Source of the DNA: Brevibacterium sp. S111
GTDB taxonomy: Bacteria > Actinomycetota > Actinomycetes > Actinomycetales > Brevibacteriaceae
Direction: 5' to 3'
DNA length: 64,000 nt
NCBI RefSeq assembly: GCF_004745075.1
Contig: NZ_RHFH01000005.1
Location: forward strand, 124,001-188,000
Position numbers and translations under genes: made by a program. The notes below the pieces were generated by a model. It did not search any database, had not been told where the DNA came from, and saw only the letters and a list, made by a program, of their open reading frames with translations. This document shows positions 42,393-52,555 of the stretch, piece after piece; positions within the stretch are counted from its first letter, which is position 1, and each line of letters begins with the position of its first letter.

Positions 42393-43856
42393 TCACCCGG
42401 CGTTCGTGTAGGTGGTCTTGTGCACGGTGTAGAACTCGCGCGCGGCTCGGGCCTGTTCCCGGGGCCCGTAACTCGATCCCTTCCGACCACCGAAGGATAC
42501 GTGATAGTCGACACCGGCGGTGGGCGCGTTGACCATGACCATCCCGGATTCGGCATAACGCTTGAAGTGGGCCGAATATTTCAGGGAGGTCGTGAAGATG
42601 CCTGCGGACAGCCCGAACTCGGTGTCGTTGGCCACGGCCAGCGCTTCGTCGTAGTCGGCGACTTCGATCACCGAGGCGACCGGCCCGAAGACCTCGTCGA
42701 CGTTGATCGTGTCGCCGGGTTTCGTTCCCGTGACGAGCGCGGGGGCGAGGAAATATCCGCCGGTGGTCGATTCGACGAGTGTGCCTCCGGTGATCTCTCC
42801 GCCTTCGGCCCGGGCTTTGTCGATGTAGGCGAGGTCCTGGTCGAGCTGCGTCTGCGAGACCACCGGGCCGATGTCCACTCCGTCTGCGCGGGCGTCACCG
42901 ACGCTCAGCCCTGCCATCTTGTCCTTGAGCAGGGCGACGAATTCGTCGTGGACGTCGGCGGTGACGATGAGGCGGGACGAAGCGGTGCAGCGTTGCCCGG
43001 TCGAGAAGAAGGCCCCGTTGATCGCGGCGTCGGCGGCCGCTTCGAGGTCGGCGTCGCCGAGTACGACGAGCGGGTTCTTCCCGCCCATCTCGCACTGCAC
43101 CCGGATCTGGTTGGCCGCAGCGGAGGCGATGACCGACCGTCCGACGTGTACGGATCCGGTGAAGGTGAGCGCATCGACCTTCGCCGAGGTGGCCAGAGCG
43201 TCCCCGACGACGGAGCCGGGCCCCATGACGAGGTTGAACACCCCCTCGGGCAGTCCCGCCTCGGTGAGGATGTCGGTGAGCGCGTAGGCGCTGGCGGGGA
43301 CGAGCTCGGCGGGTTTGAACACGACCGTGTTGCCGAAGGCCAGGGCCGGGGCGATCTTCCACGCCGGGATCGCGATCGGGAAGTTCCACGGGGTGATGAT
43401 GCCGACGACGCCGATGGGTTCGTGGGTCATCTCGGCGATGAGGCCGGGGCGGACGGAGTCGACGATCTCGCCGGTGTTGCGGATGGTCTCCCCGGCGAAG
43501 AATTTGAAGATCTGGGCGGCCCGGAGCACTTCGCCCTTGGCTTCGGCGAGTTGTTTGCCCTCTTCCCGGGCGAGCAGATCGCCGAGCTCATCGGCGCGTT
43601 CGGCGATGAGGCTGCCGGCCCGATCGAGGATCGCGAAGCGCTGCTGGGCACCGTAGTCGGCCCATGCCGGCGCTGCGTCACCGGCCGCGCGGATCGCTTC
43701 GGTCACGGTGGCCGCATCGGCGCGGGCGTAGCGGCCGAGCACATCGGCCGGGTTCGAGGGATTGCGATTGAGACAGCGGTCCTCGCTGCCCACGCGGGTC
43801 CCGCCGATGAGGTTGTCGAAGACGGCATCGGAACCGTACTGGGTGGACTGGGCCAT
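42393..43856 (-). CDS. Aldehyde dehydrogenase (2-oxoglutarate semialdehyde type)
   Basis: 487 residues. GIITPWNFPIAIPAWKIAPALAFGN, the glutamate in CEMGGKNP (E256) and the catalytic cysteine in TGQRCTASS (C290) are all present. The sequence runs close to alpha-ketoglutaric semialdehyde dehydrogenases of pentose and hydroxyproline breakdown. ATG at 43856 follows AAGGAGTGTCC. Three 15-bp repeats lie just upstream. It ends convergently with nothing obvious, and pdxH is upstream. The substrate is inferred from resemblance only. Confidence 0.78.
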   Translation of the reverse strand: MAQSTQYGSDAVFDNLIGGTRVGSEDRCLNRNPSNPADVLGRYARADAATVTEAIRAAGDAAPAWADYGAQQRFAILDRAGSLIAERADELGDLLAREEGKQLAEAKGEVLRAAQIFKFFAGETIRNTGEIVDSVRPGLIAEMTHEPIGVVGIITPWNFPIAIPAWKIAPALAFGNTVVFKPAELVPASAYALTDILTEAGLPEGVFNLVMGPGSVVGDALATSAKVDALTFTGSVHVGRSVIASAAANQIRVQCEMGGKNPLVVLGDADLEAAADAAINGAFFSTGQRCTASSRLIVTADVHDEFVALLKDKMAGLSVGDARADGVDIGPVVSQTQLDQDLAYIDKARAEGGEITGGTLVESTTGGYFLAPALVTGTKPGDTINVDEVFGPVASVIEVADYDEALAVANDTEFGLSAGIFTTSLKYSAHFKRYAESGMVMVNAPTAGVDYHVSFGGRKGSSYGPREQARAAREFYTVHKTTYTNAG

Positions 43857-43867
43857 GGACACTCCTT

Positions 43868-43912
43868 TGTGTGGCTGGGTCGTGTGTAGCTGGGTCATGT
43901 GTAGCTGGGTCG
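43868..43912. repeat. Three 15-bp tandem repeats before the aldehyde dehydrogenase gene
   Basis: TGTGTAGCTGGGTCG-type units at 43868-43882, 43883-43897 and 43898-43912 differ by one or two bases. They lie between pdxH and the ribosome-binding site of the dehydrogenase gene. Confidence 0.65.
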
Positions 43913-43965
43913 TGGGTCGCAAGTCAGCAGCAGGGACTGCCGGGGTGCGGGCCGCGTGCCCGCGG

Positions 43966-44637
43966 TCAGGGGTAGAGGCGCACCGGCGTCCATGCCGAGG
44001 CCGCGGAGAGATCCCCGGGTTCGCGGCTGCCGTCGCTGCGGCGGAAGACCCACCGGTCGTGGAACCGGTTCTGCTGGCCCTGCCAGAATTCGATCTCGAA
44101 CACGCGCACGCGGAAGCCTCCCCAATGGTCGGGCCGCGGTACCTCGCGACCGTCGAAATCGGTGACTGCGGCATCGTATTCGGCCTGCATCTGCTCTCGG
44201 CTGGCGGCCGGCTGCGATTGCTTGGAGACGTTCGCGCCGATCTGCGAACCACGGGGACGCACCGCGAAGTATGCGTCCGAGTCGGCGGGGTCGGCCACCT
44301 CGGCGAGGCCGCGGATGCGCACCTGTCGTTCCATGTCATGCCAGGGGAAGTTCACGGCGATCCGGGGATCGTCGGCCAGCTGCCGTCCCTTGGCGGAGTC
44401 GTAGTCGGTGAAGAAGAGGAAGCCGCGTTCGTCGAGGCCCTTGAGCAGGACGATTCGCGAGCTCGGACCCCATTCGTCGAGGGTCGACACGGTCATTGCG
44501 TTGGGTTCGCGAACGTGGTCGGCCGCCTCGTCGTACCACTGTCGGAACAGTGCCAGCGGTGAGGCGTCCGGGTGTTCGAAGACGCTGGAGTCATAGGACT
44601 TCCGGGTCTGCGGCAGGCGATCAACGGGCTCAGTCAT
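43966..44637 (-). CDS. pdxH: Pyridoxamine 5'-phosphate oxidase
   Basis: A 223-residue FMN enzyme that converts pyridoxine and pyridoxamine 5'-phosphate to PLP. Family features include NAMTVSTLDEWGPSSRIVLLKGLDERGFLFFTDYDSAKGRQL, RQVRIRGLAE, SKQSQPAASREQM and the C-terminal WGGFRVRVFEIEFWQGQQNRFHDR, which hold substrate and FMN contacts. The length is normal. It is divergent from serC across about 210 bases; both products use or make PLP. Confidence 0.9.
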   Translation of the reverse strand: MTEPVDRLPQTRKSYDSSVFEHPDASPLALFRQWYDEAADHVREPNAMTVSTLDEWGPSSRIVLLKGLDERGFLFFTDYDSAKGRQLADDPRIAVNFPWHDMERQVRIRGLAEVADPADSDAYFAVRPRGSQIGANVSKQSQPAASREQMQAEYDAAVTDFDGREVPRPDHWGGFRVRVFEIEFWQGQQNRFHDRWVFRRSDGSREPGDLSAASAWTPVRLYP

Positions 44638-44741
44638 GGTTTCACCTTACGACGCGGGACGGACACGCGTCACCGTCGGTCGGGATGCGGGGCTGGTGGG
44701 TCCCCGATCGGTCCGTGCTCGCGTCCGTGCTCAGTGAGTGA

Positions 44742-46031
<1,290 letters not shown>

Positions 46032-46089
46032 CTCGCCGGGGCTGCGGGGCGTCCCGGCGTTCCGGCGACGCACTTCTCGCAATTCCTCC

Positions 46090-46137
46090 AGTCAGCGCCA
46101 TAACCTCCCGGTGCACCGGGGCGTTATGGCGCTGACT
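46090..46137. repeat. Large perfect palindrome between serC and the DUF456 gene
   Basis: AGTCAGCGCCATAAC (46090-46104) and GTTATGGCGCTGACT (46123-46137) are perfect 15-bp arms. The 18-base loop holds an inner CCGGTGCACCGG palindrome. It lies between convergent genes and may be a two-way terminator or a dispersed repeat of a type different from the others. Confidence 0.7.
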
Positions 46138-46199
46138 GTAGGTGATGCACTCGCTTCGGGCTCGCAGTCCTGCAGCCCGCCAGCTCGCGGGCTGCATCA

Positions 46200-46697
46200 T
46201 CAGCCGAAGAAGTGGATGAGCAGTCCGATGCCGTAGGTGATCGAGGCCAGCAGTGCGAGCCCGAGCTCGATGCCCGCGCCGAGACCGATCGCCTTGATCG
46301 ATTCCCAGCTCGAATTCCACGCGGTCTTCGCGTCCTTGAGCCGGCCGTATTCGGCGAGGAAGAGACCGAGGACGAAACCGATCGGCAACCCGAGCACGGG
46401 AATGACGAAGAACCCGATGATCGCGAGCACGCCGCCGAGCAGCACCGAGGAATTCGGCACCTGCAGGGTCTTGAGCTTCCGGCCGGTGAGAACGAGCGAC
46501 GAGCTCATTCCCGCCGCGACGAGGACGGCGACGATGGCGAAGATGATCCAGGCGGTGGGCCCGCCGATGATGATCGCCCAGATGAGGACCGCGATGCCGA
46601 TGAGGATCGAGCCGGGCAGCACGGGCACGATGATGCCGAGGCAGCCGACGAGGATCGCCAAGCCGACCAGCACCGAGGTGATGATGTCAGTGTTCAC
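46200..46697 (-). CDS. DUF456 membrane protein
   Basis: 165 residues almost entirely hydrophobic, with about five membrane segments. LVGCLGIIVPVLPGSILIGIAVLIWA and GFFVIPVLGLPIGFVLGLFLAEYGR are the Gly-rich repeats of the DUF456 family. A GTG start is used. The function of the family is unknown. It lies upstream of the MFS-DUF3027-cold shock genes only by position; the 141-base gap to the MFS end argues against a shared operon. Confidence 0.75.
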   Translation of the reverse strand: MNTDIITSVLVGLAILVGCLGIIVPVLPGSILIGIAVLIWAIIIGGPTAWIIFAIVAVLVAAGMSSSLVLTGRKLKTLQVPNSSVLLGGVLAIIGFFVIPVLGLPIGFVLGLFLAEYGRLKDAKTAWNSSWESIKAIGLGAGIELGLALLASITYGIGLLIHFFG

Positions 46698-46838
46698 AAA
46701 CCGTCCGTTTCCTGCGCCGAGGTGGTCCCCGGACTGCTCCGAGGTGCCCCTCGGACCGTGCCGAGGTGTCCCCGAACCGCGCCGAGGTGGTCCCCGAAAT
46801 TCTATGCGACGGACCTCCGTGCCCGCCCAGAGAGTCCC

Positions 46839-48098
46839 TCAGGGTCGGCCGTGGTAGCTGAGATGAAGGCGGATCCGCGACTGCGGATCGCGGTGGAGCC
46901 GCAGATCCTTGGCCGTGATCATCCACAGCAGGCCCACGGCGAAGGCGATGATCCCCGAGGCCGCTCCGACGACGAGCGCCATCCGCGGCCCGAAGACGTC
47001 CGCAACCCAGCCGGCCAGGGGCGCGCCGATCGGGGTGCCGCCCATGACGACCGCCGCGTAGATCGCCATCACCCGGCCCCGGTAGTTCGCGGCCGTGGTT
47101 GTCTGCACGTAGGCGTTGGCCGAGGTCATCATCGTCAGTGAGGCGAACCCGACGAACACGAGCGAGGCGGCGAACAGGTAGTAGTTCGGCATCAGCGAGG
47201 CGACTCCGACGGCCAGGCCGAAACCTCCGGCGGCACCGAAGATGAACCGCAGTCGGGGTTTCTCCCGCCGCGCCGAGGCAAGCGCCCCGGTGACCGAACC
47301 GATCGCCATAACCGAGTTGAGCAGACCGAATCCGGACGCGTCCTTGCCGAACTCGATCTTCGCCATGGTCGCGGTGTAGATGTTGAAGTTGAATCCGAAG
47401 GTCGCGATGATGAACAGCACGACGAGCACGACCGTGATGTCCGGCCGTCGACGCAGATATTTCAGTCCCCCGAGCACACCGCCCTTGCCGCGACGCCCCG
47501 AGGGGTGCAGCCGGGATTTGTCGAGCCGGATGAGCACCGTGAGTGTTGCGGCGAATCCGAGGCCGCTGATGAGGAACACGGGGCCGGCGCCGATGACGGC
47601 GGTGAGCACTCCGGCCACGGCCGGGCCGATCATGCGGGCACCGTTGAACGAGGCCGAGTTCAGGCTCACCGCGTTCGGCAGCAGCTTCTCACCGACGAGT
47701 TCGGAGACGAAGGCCTGCCGGGCCGGGTTGTCCAGAGTCGTGAGCATGCCGAGGGTGAACGCGAGCACGTAGACATGCCAGAGCACGATGACATCGGTGA
47801 TGACGAGGGCGAAGAGGATGAGGCCGATGGTGCCCAGCAGCGCTTGGGTGACCATGAGCAGACGCCGTTTGTCGAACTTGTCGACGAGGTTGCCCGCGAA
47901 CGGGAACATGATGAGCTGCGGGCCCAGCTGCAGAGCCATCGTCAGTCCCAGCGCCGAGGCGTTGTTGTCGGTGAGCATGGTCAGGACGATCCAGTCCTGC
48001 GCCGTGCGCTGCATCCACGTTCCGGTGTTGGAGATCAGGGCACCGGCGAACCAGTGCCGGTAGTTCGGCTCCGACAGCGACCGGAACGTCTGGGACAT
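46839..48098 (-). CDS. MFS exporter (EntS/DHA-like)
   Basis: A 419-residue major facilitator. TWMQRTAQDWIVL near the N-terminus, FAGNLVDKFDKRRLLM in the first loop, DNPARQAFVSELVG and a second half resembling EntS-type exporters indicate drug or siderophore export. It begins 8 bases after the DUF3027 gene stops, so both may be read together from a cold-shock gene promoter. No substrate evidence is present. Confidence 0.72.
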   Translation of the reverse strand: MSQTFRSLSEPNYRHWFAGALISNTGTWMQRTAQDWIVLTMLTDNNASALGLTMALQLGPQLIMFPFAGNLVDKFDKRRLLMVTQALLGTIGLILFALVITDVIVLWHVYVLAFTLGMLTTLDNPARQAFVSELVGEKLLPNAVSLNSASFNGARMIGPAVAGVLTAVIGAGPVFLISGLGFAATLTVLIRLDKSRLHPSGRRGKGGVLGGLKYLRRRPDITVVLVVLFIIATFGFNFNIYTATMAKIEFGKDASGFGLLNSVMAIGSVTGALASARREKPRLRFIFGAAGGFGLAVGVASLMPNYYLFAASLVFVGFASLTMMTSANAYVQTTTAANYRGRVMAIYAAVVMGGTPIGAPLAGWVADVFGPRMALVVGAASGIIAFAVGLLWMITAKDLRLHRDPQSRIRLHLSYHGRP

Positions 48099-48106
48099 CG
48101 AGTGGT

Positions 48107-49027
48107 TCAGCCCTCCTGGAACTCGAGTTCGCCGGAGTAGTCGTCGACGACGGCTGCCGCGGGTTCGTGGTTGGGTCTGCGCACATCGGTCTCCGAGTGG
48201 GCACCGCAGCCGGATTCGAGTCCGACCACGCGACCGTCGAAGGGCGACCAGGCATTGGCGCAGACGCCGAAGGACTTGCGCAGCGAGCCGGCGATCGGCA
48301 TGAGGTAGCCGCAGCTGCCGCAGTTCGCCGATGCTCGGGAGGCGAATTCGCCTTCGGGTCCGGCGTCCGAATCCGCCCAGCGGCTGGCCGCCGCGGAGAG
48401 CCCGTCAGAGGAGAGGACGCGCTCTCGGCCGAGGCCGAACTCGAAGTTCGCGATCTGGTCGACATTGTCGGCCGAATTGTCCTCGGTCTGTTGGAAGCCC
48501 GGCTGCAGATTCGGGTCCTGGTCGAGCTTGGGCAGGGTGTCCCGCGGGCTGAGGTCTCCGGGCTCGAGGCGCTCTTCCCACGGCACCCATTCGGGGGCCG
48601 TGAGGGCATCGGGTCCTGGCAGCAGCGCGGTCTCGCAGACCGTGACCTTCTTCGCGCGCGGGGCGCGGGCGAGCACGGCCACCCACCGCCATCCGCGGTA
48701 GGTCGGTTCGGTGCACACGAAGTAGTGCGTGACCAGGCGGGTGCCCTCGGCCACGGTTCCCAGGTGTTCGCCGACGGCGGCACTGCCGGCCACCTCGGTG
48801 ATGGCCGACCGAGCGATGTCGATCGCCGCGGCCAGCTGGGTGTCGAGGACGATCTTCTCCTGGCCCGACCGCGCGCGGCCGGTCTTCGCAGCGTTCGTTC
48901 CCTTACCTGCGGCGGGTGCGGCAGCGGCCGCGGTCGTCTCTGCCGCCTGTGCGGTGGCCTGTTCGACGTCGCTTTCGGCGGGCGCGGCGGTCTGCCGGGC
49001 CAGCCAATCACTGAACAGTGATGACAT
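48107..49027 (-). CDS. DUF3027 protein
   Basis: 306 residues. The middle contains the conserved GEHLGTVAEGTRLVTHYFVCTEPTYRGWRWVAVLARAPRAKKVTVCE block and the C-terminal zinc-ribbon-like CGSCGYLMPIAGSLRKSFGVCAN with further cysteines (LESGCGAH). DUF3027 proteins are restricted to actinobacteria and have no known function. The N-terminal third is Ala-rich and disordered. The start codon overlaps the stop of the cold-shock gene (TGATG), which shows translational coupling. Confidence 0.78.
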   Translation of the reverse strand: MSSLFSDWLARQTAAPAESDVEQATAQAAETTAAAAAPAAGKGTNAAKTGRARSGQEKIVLDTQLAAAIDIARSAITEVAGSAAVGEHLGTVAEGTRLVTHYFVCTEPTYRGWRWVAVLARAPRAKKVTVCETALLPGPDALTAPEWVPWEERLEPGDLSPRDTLPKLDQDPNLQPGFQQTEDNSADNVDQIANFEFGLGRERVLSSDGLSAAASRWADSDAGPEGEFASRASANCGSCGYLMPIAGSLRKSFGVCANAWSPFDGRVVGLESGCGAHSETDVRRPNHEPAAAVVDDYSGELEFQEG

Positions 49028-49407
49028 CAGGACTCCAAATCGTCGGCAATCGCCCGCAGCAGGCTGGCCACCTTGTTCCCGTGCGTCGGGTCCGGGTAAC
49101 GGCCGTGCTGCAGTCCGTTGTTGAGGTCATCCAATACTTTGATGACATCTTCAACCATAACTGCCATGTCCACGGCCGGACGTCGGCGGGCCTTGGCAAC
49201 CTTGCCGGGAGTGCTCAGCGGGCGGGCCTTGAGCACCTGTGCTCCGCGGCGGGACTCGACGACGTCGTATTCGAGGCGAGTGCCCTTCGTGACCTCGGCT
49301 CCCTCGGGAAGCACGGAGGAGTGGAGGAAGGCCTGGGAGCCGTCCTCGGCGATGACGAAGCCGAAGCCCTTTTCGGCGTCGAACCATTTCACGCGTCCGG
49401 TAGGCAT
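49027..49407 (-). CDS. Cold-shock domain protein with a C-terminal extension
   Basis: 126 residues; standard cold-shock proteins are about 67. The N-terminal fold carries GRVKWFDAEKGFGFV (RNP1) and AFLHSS (RNP2), the nucleic-acid contacts. The extra 60 residues (KARPLSTPGKVAKARRRPAVD then VEDVIKVLDDLNNGL) look helical and may dimerise or bind partners. ATG at 49407 follows AAAGGACATC. It is coupled to DUF3027. An RNA chaperone role is probable. Confidence 0.8.
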   Translation of the reverse strand: MPTGRVKWFDAEKGFGFVIAEDGSQAFLHSSVLPEGAEVTKGTRLEYDVVESRRGAQVLKARPLSTPGKVAKARRRPAVDMAVMVEDVIKVLDDLNNGLQHGRYPDPTHGNKVASLLRAIADDLES

Positions 49408-49975
49408 GATGTCCTTTCTTCTCATCTGCCCGCTTGACTCAGCGGGCGGTGTCCCGGCTGAGGCGGGCGAGTCTGTTCTCGTCGGTACTGGTCTGGTCGG
49501 TATGGGGCGGTGCTGGTCGGTATGAGTCGGTGCCGCAGTGGCTGCGGCGGGTGTGGCAAGTGCGGCGGGGCGGTGTGCATCGGTGACCTCACATGCCGCC
49601 GCGGTGGCGGGTGCGGGACCGGGCGGGTCCACGGGTGGGGGCGGCCGCCTCGGCGAGGGTGTCAACCGCGGTGTCTGCTGCTGTGCGGGTGTCGGGCCGG
49701 TGCGGGGTTCGGAGCCGAGTTCACGGTTCCGAACTGCCCGGTCGAGTTCCTCGACCGCACCGTCCTCGCCAGGGTGTTGGCGAGCGCCGGGCGAGGTGAT
49801 CGCCGCAGTCGCAGGTGAGCTGCGAGGGTGTCTCCGTCGTTCTGTGCGGTTCCCGGCCGGCCGGTCCCTGCTGCGCGATTCCTGCTGGGCGGTGACCGGT
49901 CGGGCAGGTCAGTCGACGTGTGCGCGGCTCATGCCCGGCCCCGCCTCGTCCGCGGCTTGGGGATGAGCGGTGAAA
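49408..49975. other. 568-base gene-free region with low-complexity repeats
   Basis: It contains GGTCGGTATG-type repeats near 49485-49530 and G-rich low-complexity DNA. Open frames on both strands show only Gly/Arg/Ser-rich, compositionally biased translations. Apart from the promoter of the cold-shock gene, nothing recognisable is present. Confidence 0.55.
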
Positions 49976-50206
49976 TCAGCTGTGGCCCACCTCGGTCTGT
50001 CTGCGTCGGTACGCCGCTCGGACCATGGCCACACAGGCCAGAGCGATGGCGATGGGCACGAGGATCATGGGCAGGAATGTGAGGAACGAACTCGGGGTCA
50101 GCCCCATCCACGCCTGTCCGAGGACACCGATGAGGCCGAGCGCCCCGACGGCTGCGGCGACAACCGCGGCGACGACTATGGTCGTGTCGACTCGAGTGGC
50201 TGACAA
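49976..50206 (-). CDS. Small two-helix membrane protein
   Basis: 76 residues. Two hydrophobic helices (TIVVAAVVAAAVGALGLIGVL and FLTFLPMILVPIAIALACVAM) and a basic tail (RAAYRRRQTEVG) are seen. TTG start, preceded by AGGAAGGACG. It is divergent from the helicase-associated gene. The function is unknown; the composition suggests a real conserved small protein. Confidence 0.6.
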   Translation of the reverse strand: MSATRVDTTIVVAAVVAAAVGALGLIGVLGQAWMGLTPSSFLTFLPMILVPIAIALACVAMVRAAYRRRQTEVGHS

Positions 50207-50290
50207 TGCGCGTCCTTCCTGACGGTCCGTGGGCTCAGCCCAGTTCCTGTTCTGCCCTCCATTGTACCCCTCGCGATAGACTGATCTGCG

Positions 50291-52420
50291 ATGTCAATGA
50301 CCTTCAGCCAGTGGCTGTCCCACACTGCAGATGCCGAGTTCGAGTCCTTCGTCCGGACCCGACGCGACCTCCTCCAACCCGAGTCACCGACGATCCCTGC
50401 GCTGGCCGCGGCCGCATCCTCCCGCATCGGGGTCTCCCGCGGCATCGAGGCCCTCGACGCCGAGACCCTCGAAATCTTCATTGCCCTGGCCAAGGCGGCC
50501 CGAACGGCACCGGAGATCCCGGTCGCGGACAACCCCCACTTCGACCCCGTCCGCACCGAGGCGGCTCTGCCCCGACTGCGCGACCTCGGGCTGGCCTGGC
50601 CGACCACTGAGACCGGCGCTTCGGGCGGGGACGGATCCCTGCTGGAGAAGCACCCTGTCTGGAAGATCCAGTCCGAGGCGATCACTCTGCTGCCGACCTC
50701 GGCGGCGGAATCCGCCCGCACCCACCCGTGGCAGATCGACCCGGCCACGATCGATGCGAGCACGGCTGCGATCAGCCAACCGCTCATCCACAACAGCGAA
50801 CAGGCCGCCGTCGCCGAGGTGATCTCGTCCCTGCGCGGCCTCGTCGACGAGCTCGCCGCCGCCCCCATCTCCCGGCTGACCAGCGGCGGAATCTCGAAAC
50901 GGGATGTGTCCCGGCTCGCCCGCACCCTCGACCTGGGGCTCGAGCAGACGATCACGCTGCTGCTGGCCGCGAAGTCTCTGCACCTCATCGGGGTCCTCGA
51001 CGATGCGCTCGACCCGCAGTGGACGGCCGCCGACGATGCCGACTCCGTTCTCGCCGGCGACCGGGCCGAACTGTGGGCGGGGCTGGTCTCCGCGTGGCTT
51101 CGTGAGTCCCTCGACGTCACGCAGCTGGCGGCCGGGGCGAGTGAGAACGAACGCCTCACGGTGCTCGCGACTCCGAAGAAGGCGCTGTTCAAGGGCTACG
51201 CCCAGTCCGTGCCGGCGATGCCGCTGCTGCGCGTGACCGTCCTCTCCGTCCTCCACGACATCGGTCTGGGCATGACCCGGTCGGCGCAGTGGATCCACGC
51301 GGAGGTGCTGCGTCGGCGCCCGCTGCTGCAGGCACATGGGTCCGCCATGACCGAGGCGGTGCTCCACACATGTGTGAACCTGGGCCTGGCGACGACTCCC
51401 CTGCAGCAGCCCGACCATTTCGGGCCGAGCCGATTCGGTCTGCGCCTGGCCGCGGGGCTCGAGCGGGCGATGGTCGAGCATGCGAAGCAGGATCCCTCGA
51501 TCGCGCCGCTGGGCGTCGCCGTCGAGGCTCTCGAGGTGCCCGGAGACGTCATCGCTGCGGTCACCGAGGGGCTCGGGCGGGAGGTCGATACGGTGCTCAT
51601 CCAGTCCGACCTCACGGCGGTGGCGACGGGGCCGATCGAACCCCGAGTCCACCACATCCTGCGCAGGTACGCCGTCGTCGAGGCGCGTGGTCAGGGCACG
51701 GTGTACCGCATCGATGCCGAGACGATCGAAGACACGATGCAGGCGGGGCTCACCCCGGAGGAGGCGCTGAGCGAGCTCGCCGAGATCAGCGCAGAGGAGC
51801 TGCCGTCGACCTTGGACTTCCTCGTGAAGAACACCGCCTCGAAGCTGCGGCGGGTCCGAGTGGCGGGTGCCCGCGCCGTGCTCGTCGTCGATGATCCGGT
51901 CGACCTCGACGTCATCGTCTCCGATCAGACGATGCTGCCGGCCGGTCTCGAACGGCTGGCCCCGACGGTCGCGATCTCTCAGCTCGGACCGGAGCGGACG
52001 ATGCACCTGCTCGAGGCCGGGGGTCATCATGCGCTGCTGCATTCGGCGGCCGGACCGGTGCGCAAGCGGAGGGTGATCACTCAGTCGGAGCCCGACGTGA
52101 GCGTGCGGCGACGTCCGCGCGTCACGGACGGCCACCTCGGCGAATACATGCGGATTCTGCGTTCGGCGCCGGCGGGGGTGCCGGAGTCGGTGAGCACCGA
52201 TGAACCGCTGGGGCACATGGATCTGCTGCGGGAGGCGGCCGAGGCGAAGGAGCGGGTGCTCATCCGGATCGCGGATTCGCAGGGCCGCGAGCGCAGCATC
52301 GAGATGCTGCCGGCCACGCTCAACGCCGGGCGAGTGCGCGGAACGGTGACGTCGACGGGCGCCGAGGCGTCCCTGTCGATCGCCCGCATCGTCTCCGTCA
52401 CCCCCGCAACCACCCCCTAA
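50291..52420 (+). CDS. Helicase-associated domain protein (XPB partner)
   Basis: 709 residues with no ATPase motif of its own. It belongs to the actinobacterial group carrying the XPB/Ssl2 N-terminal-type (Helicase_C_3) domain. The central region (ETLEI, ALRRL-type helical repeats to about 400) is helical, and VLIQSDLTAVATGPI with YRIDAETI follows. The end (REAAEAKERVLIRIADSQGRERSIEMLPATLNAGRVRGTV) looks like a small WYL-type barrel. It lies directly upstream of XPB, with a hairpin repeat between, and is commonly paired with it. TAGACT lies 9 bases before the ATG. Confidence 0.68.
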   Translation: MSMTFSQWLSHTADAEFESFVRTRRDLLQPESPTIPALAAAASSRIGVSRGIEALDAETLEIFIALAKAARTAPEIPVADNPHFDPVRTEAALPRLRDLGLAWPTTETGASGGDGSLLEKHPVWKIQSEAITLLPTSAAESARTHPWQIDPATIDASTAAISQPLIHNSEQAAVAEVISSLRGLVDELAAAPISRLTSGGISKRDVSRLARTLDLGLEQTITLLLAAKSLHLIGVLDDALDPQWTAADDADSVLAGDRAELWAGLVSAWLRESLDVTQLAAGASENERLTVLATPKKALFKGYAQSVPAMPLLRVTVLSVLHDIGLGMTRSAQWIHAEVLRRRPLLQAHGSAMTEAVLHTCVNLGLATTPLQQPDHFGPSRFGLRLAAGLERAMVEHAKQDPSIAPLGVAVEALEVPGDVIAAVTEGLGREVDTVLIQSDLTAVATGPIEPRVHHILRRYAVVEARGQGTVYRIDAETIEDTMQAGLTPEEALSELAEISAEELPSTLDFLVKNTASKLRRVRVAGARAVLVVDDPVDLDVIVSDQTMLPAGLERLAPTVAISQLGPERTMHLLEAGGHHALLHSAAGPVRKRRVITQSEPDVSVRRRPRVTDGHLGEYMRILRSAPAGVPESVSTDEPLGHMDLLREAAEAKERVLIRIADSQGRERSIEMLPATLNAGRVRGTVTSTGAEASLSIARIVSVTPATTP

Positions 52421-52485
52421 TTGCTACCCGACGGCGGCCCAGCAACTTGGCGCGAGGTTGCTGGGCCGCCGTCGAGTAGTTCTGG
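52419..52485. repeat. 67-bp hairpin repeat, left copy beside XPB
   Basis: It overlaps the stop codon of the preceding gene. Internally it is a hairpin (ACGGCGGCCCAGCAAC facing GTTGCTGGGCCGCCGT). The whole 67 bases reappear inverted at 54223-54289 with 62 of 67 bases identical. Confidence 0.85.
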
Positions 52486-52555
52486 GAGGGAACAATCGGG
52501 GCGGGGGACGTGTTGTCCTCTCTGGTGTCATGGCACTTCGGGAATGGGAGTTTGA

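Noticed and set aside
49538-49966. 142-residue plus-strand frame in the gap after the cold-shock gene
   Set aside because: Its translation is low-complexity Gly/Arg/Ser with many cysteines and no start signal, as expected for non-coding GC-rich DNA.
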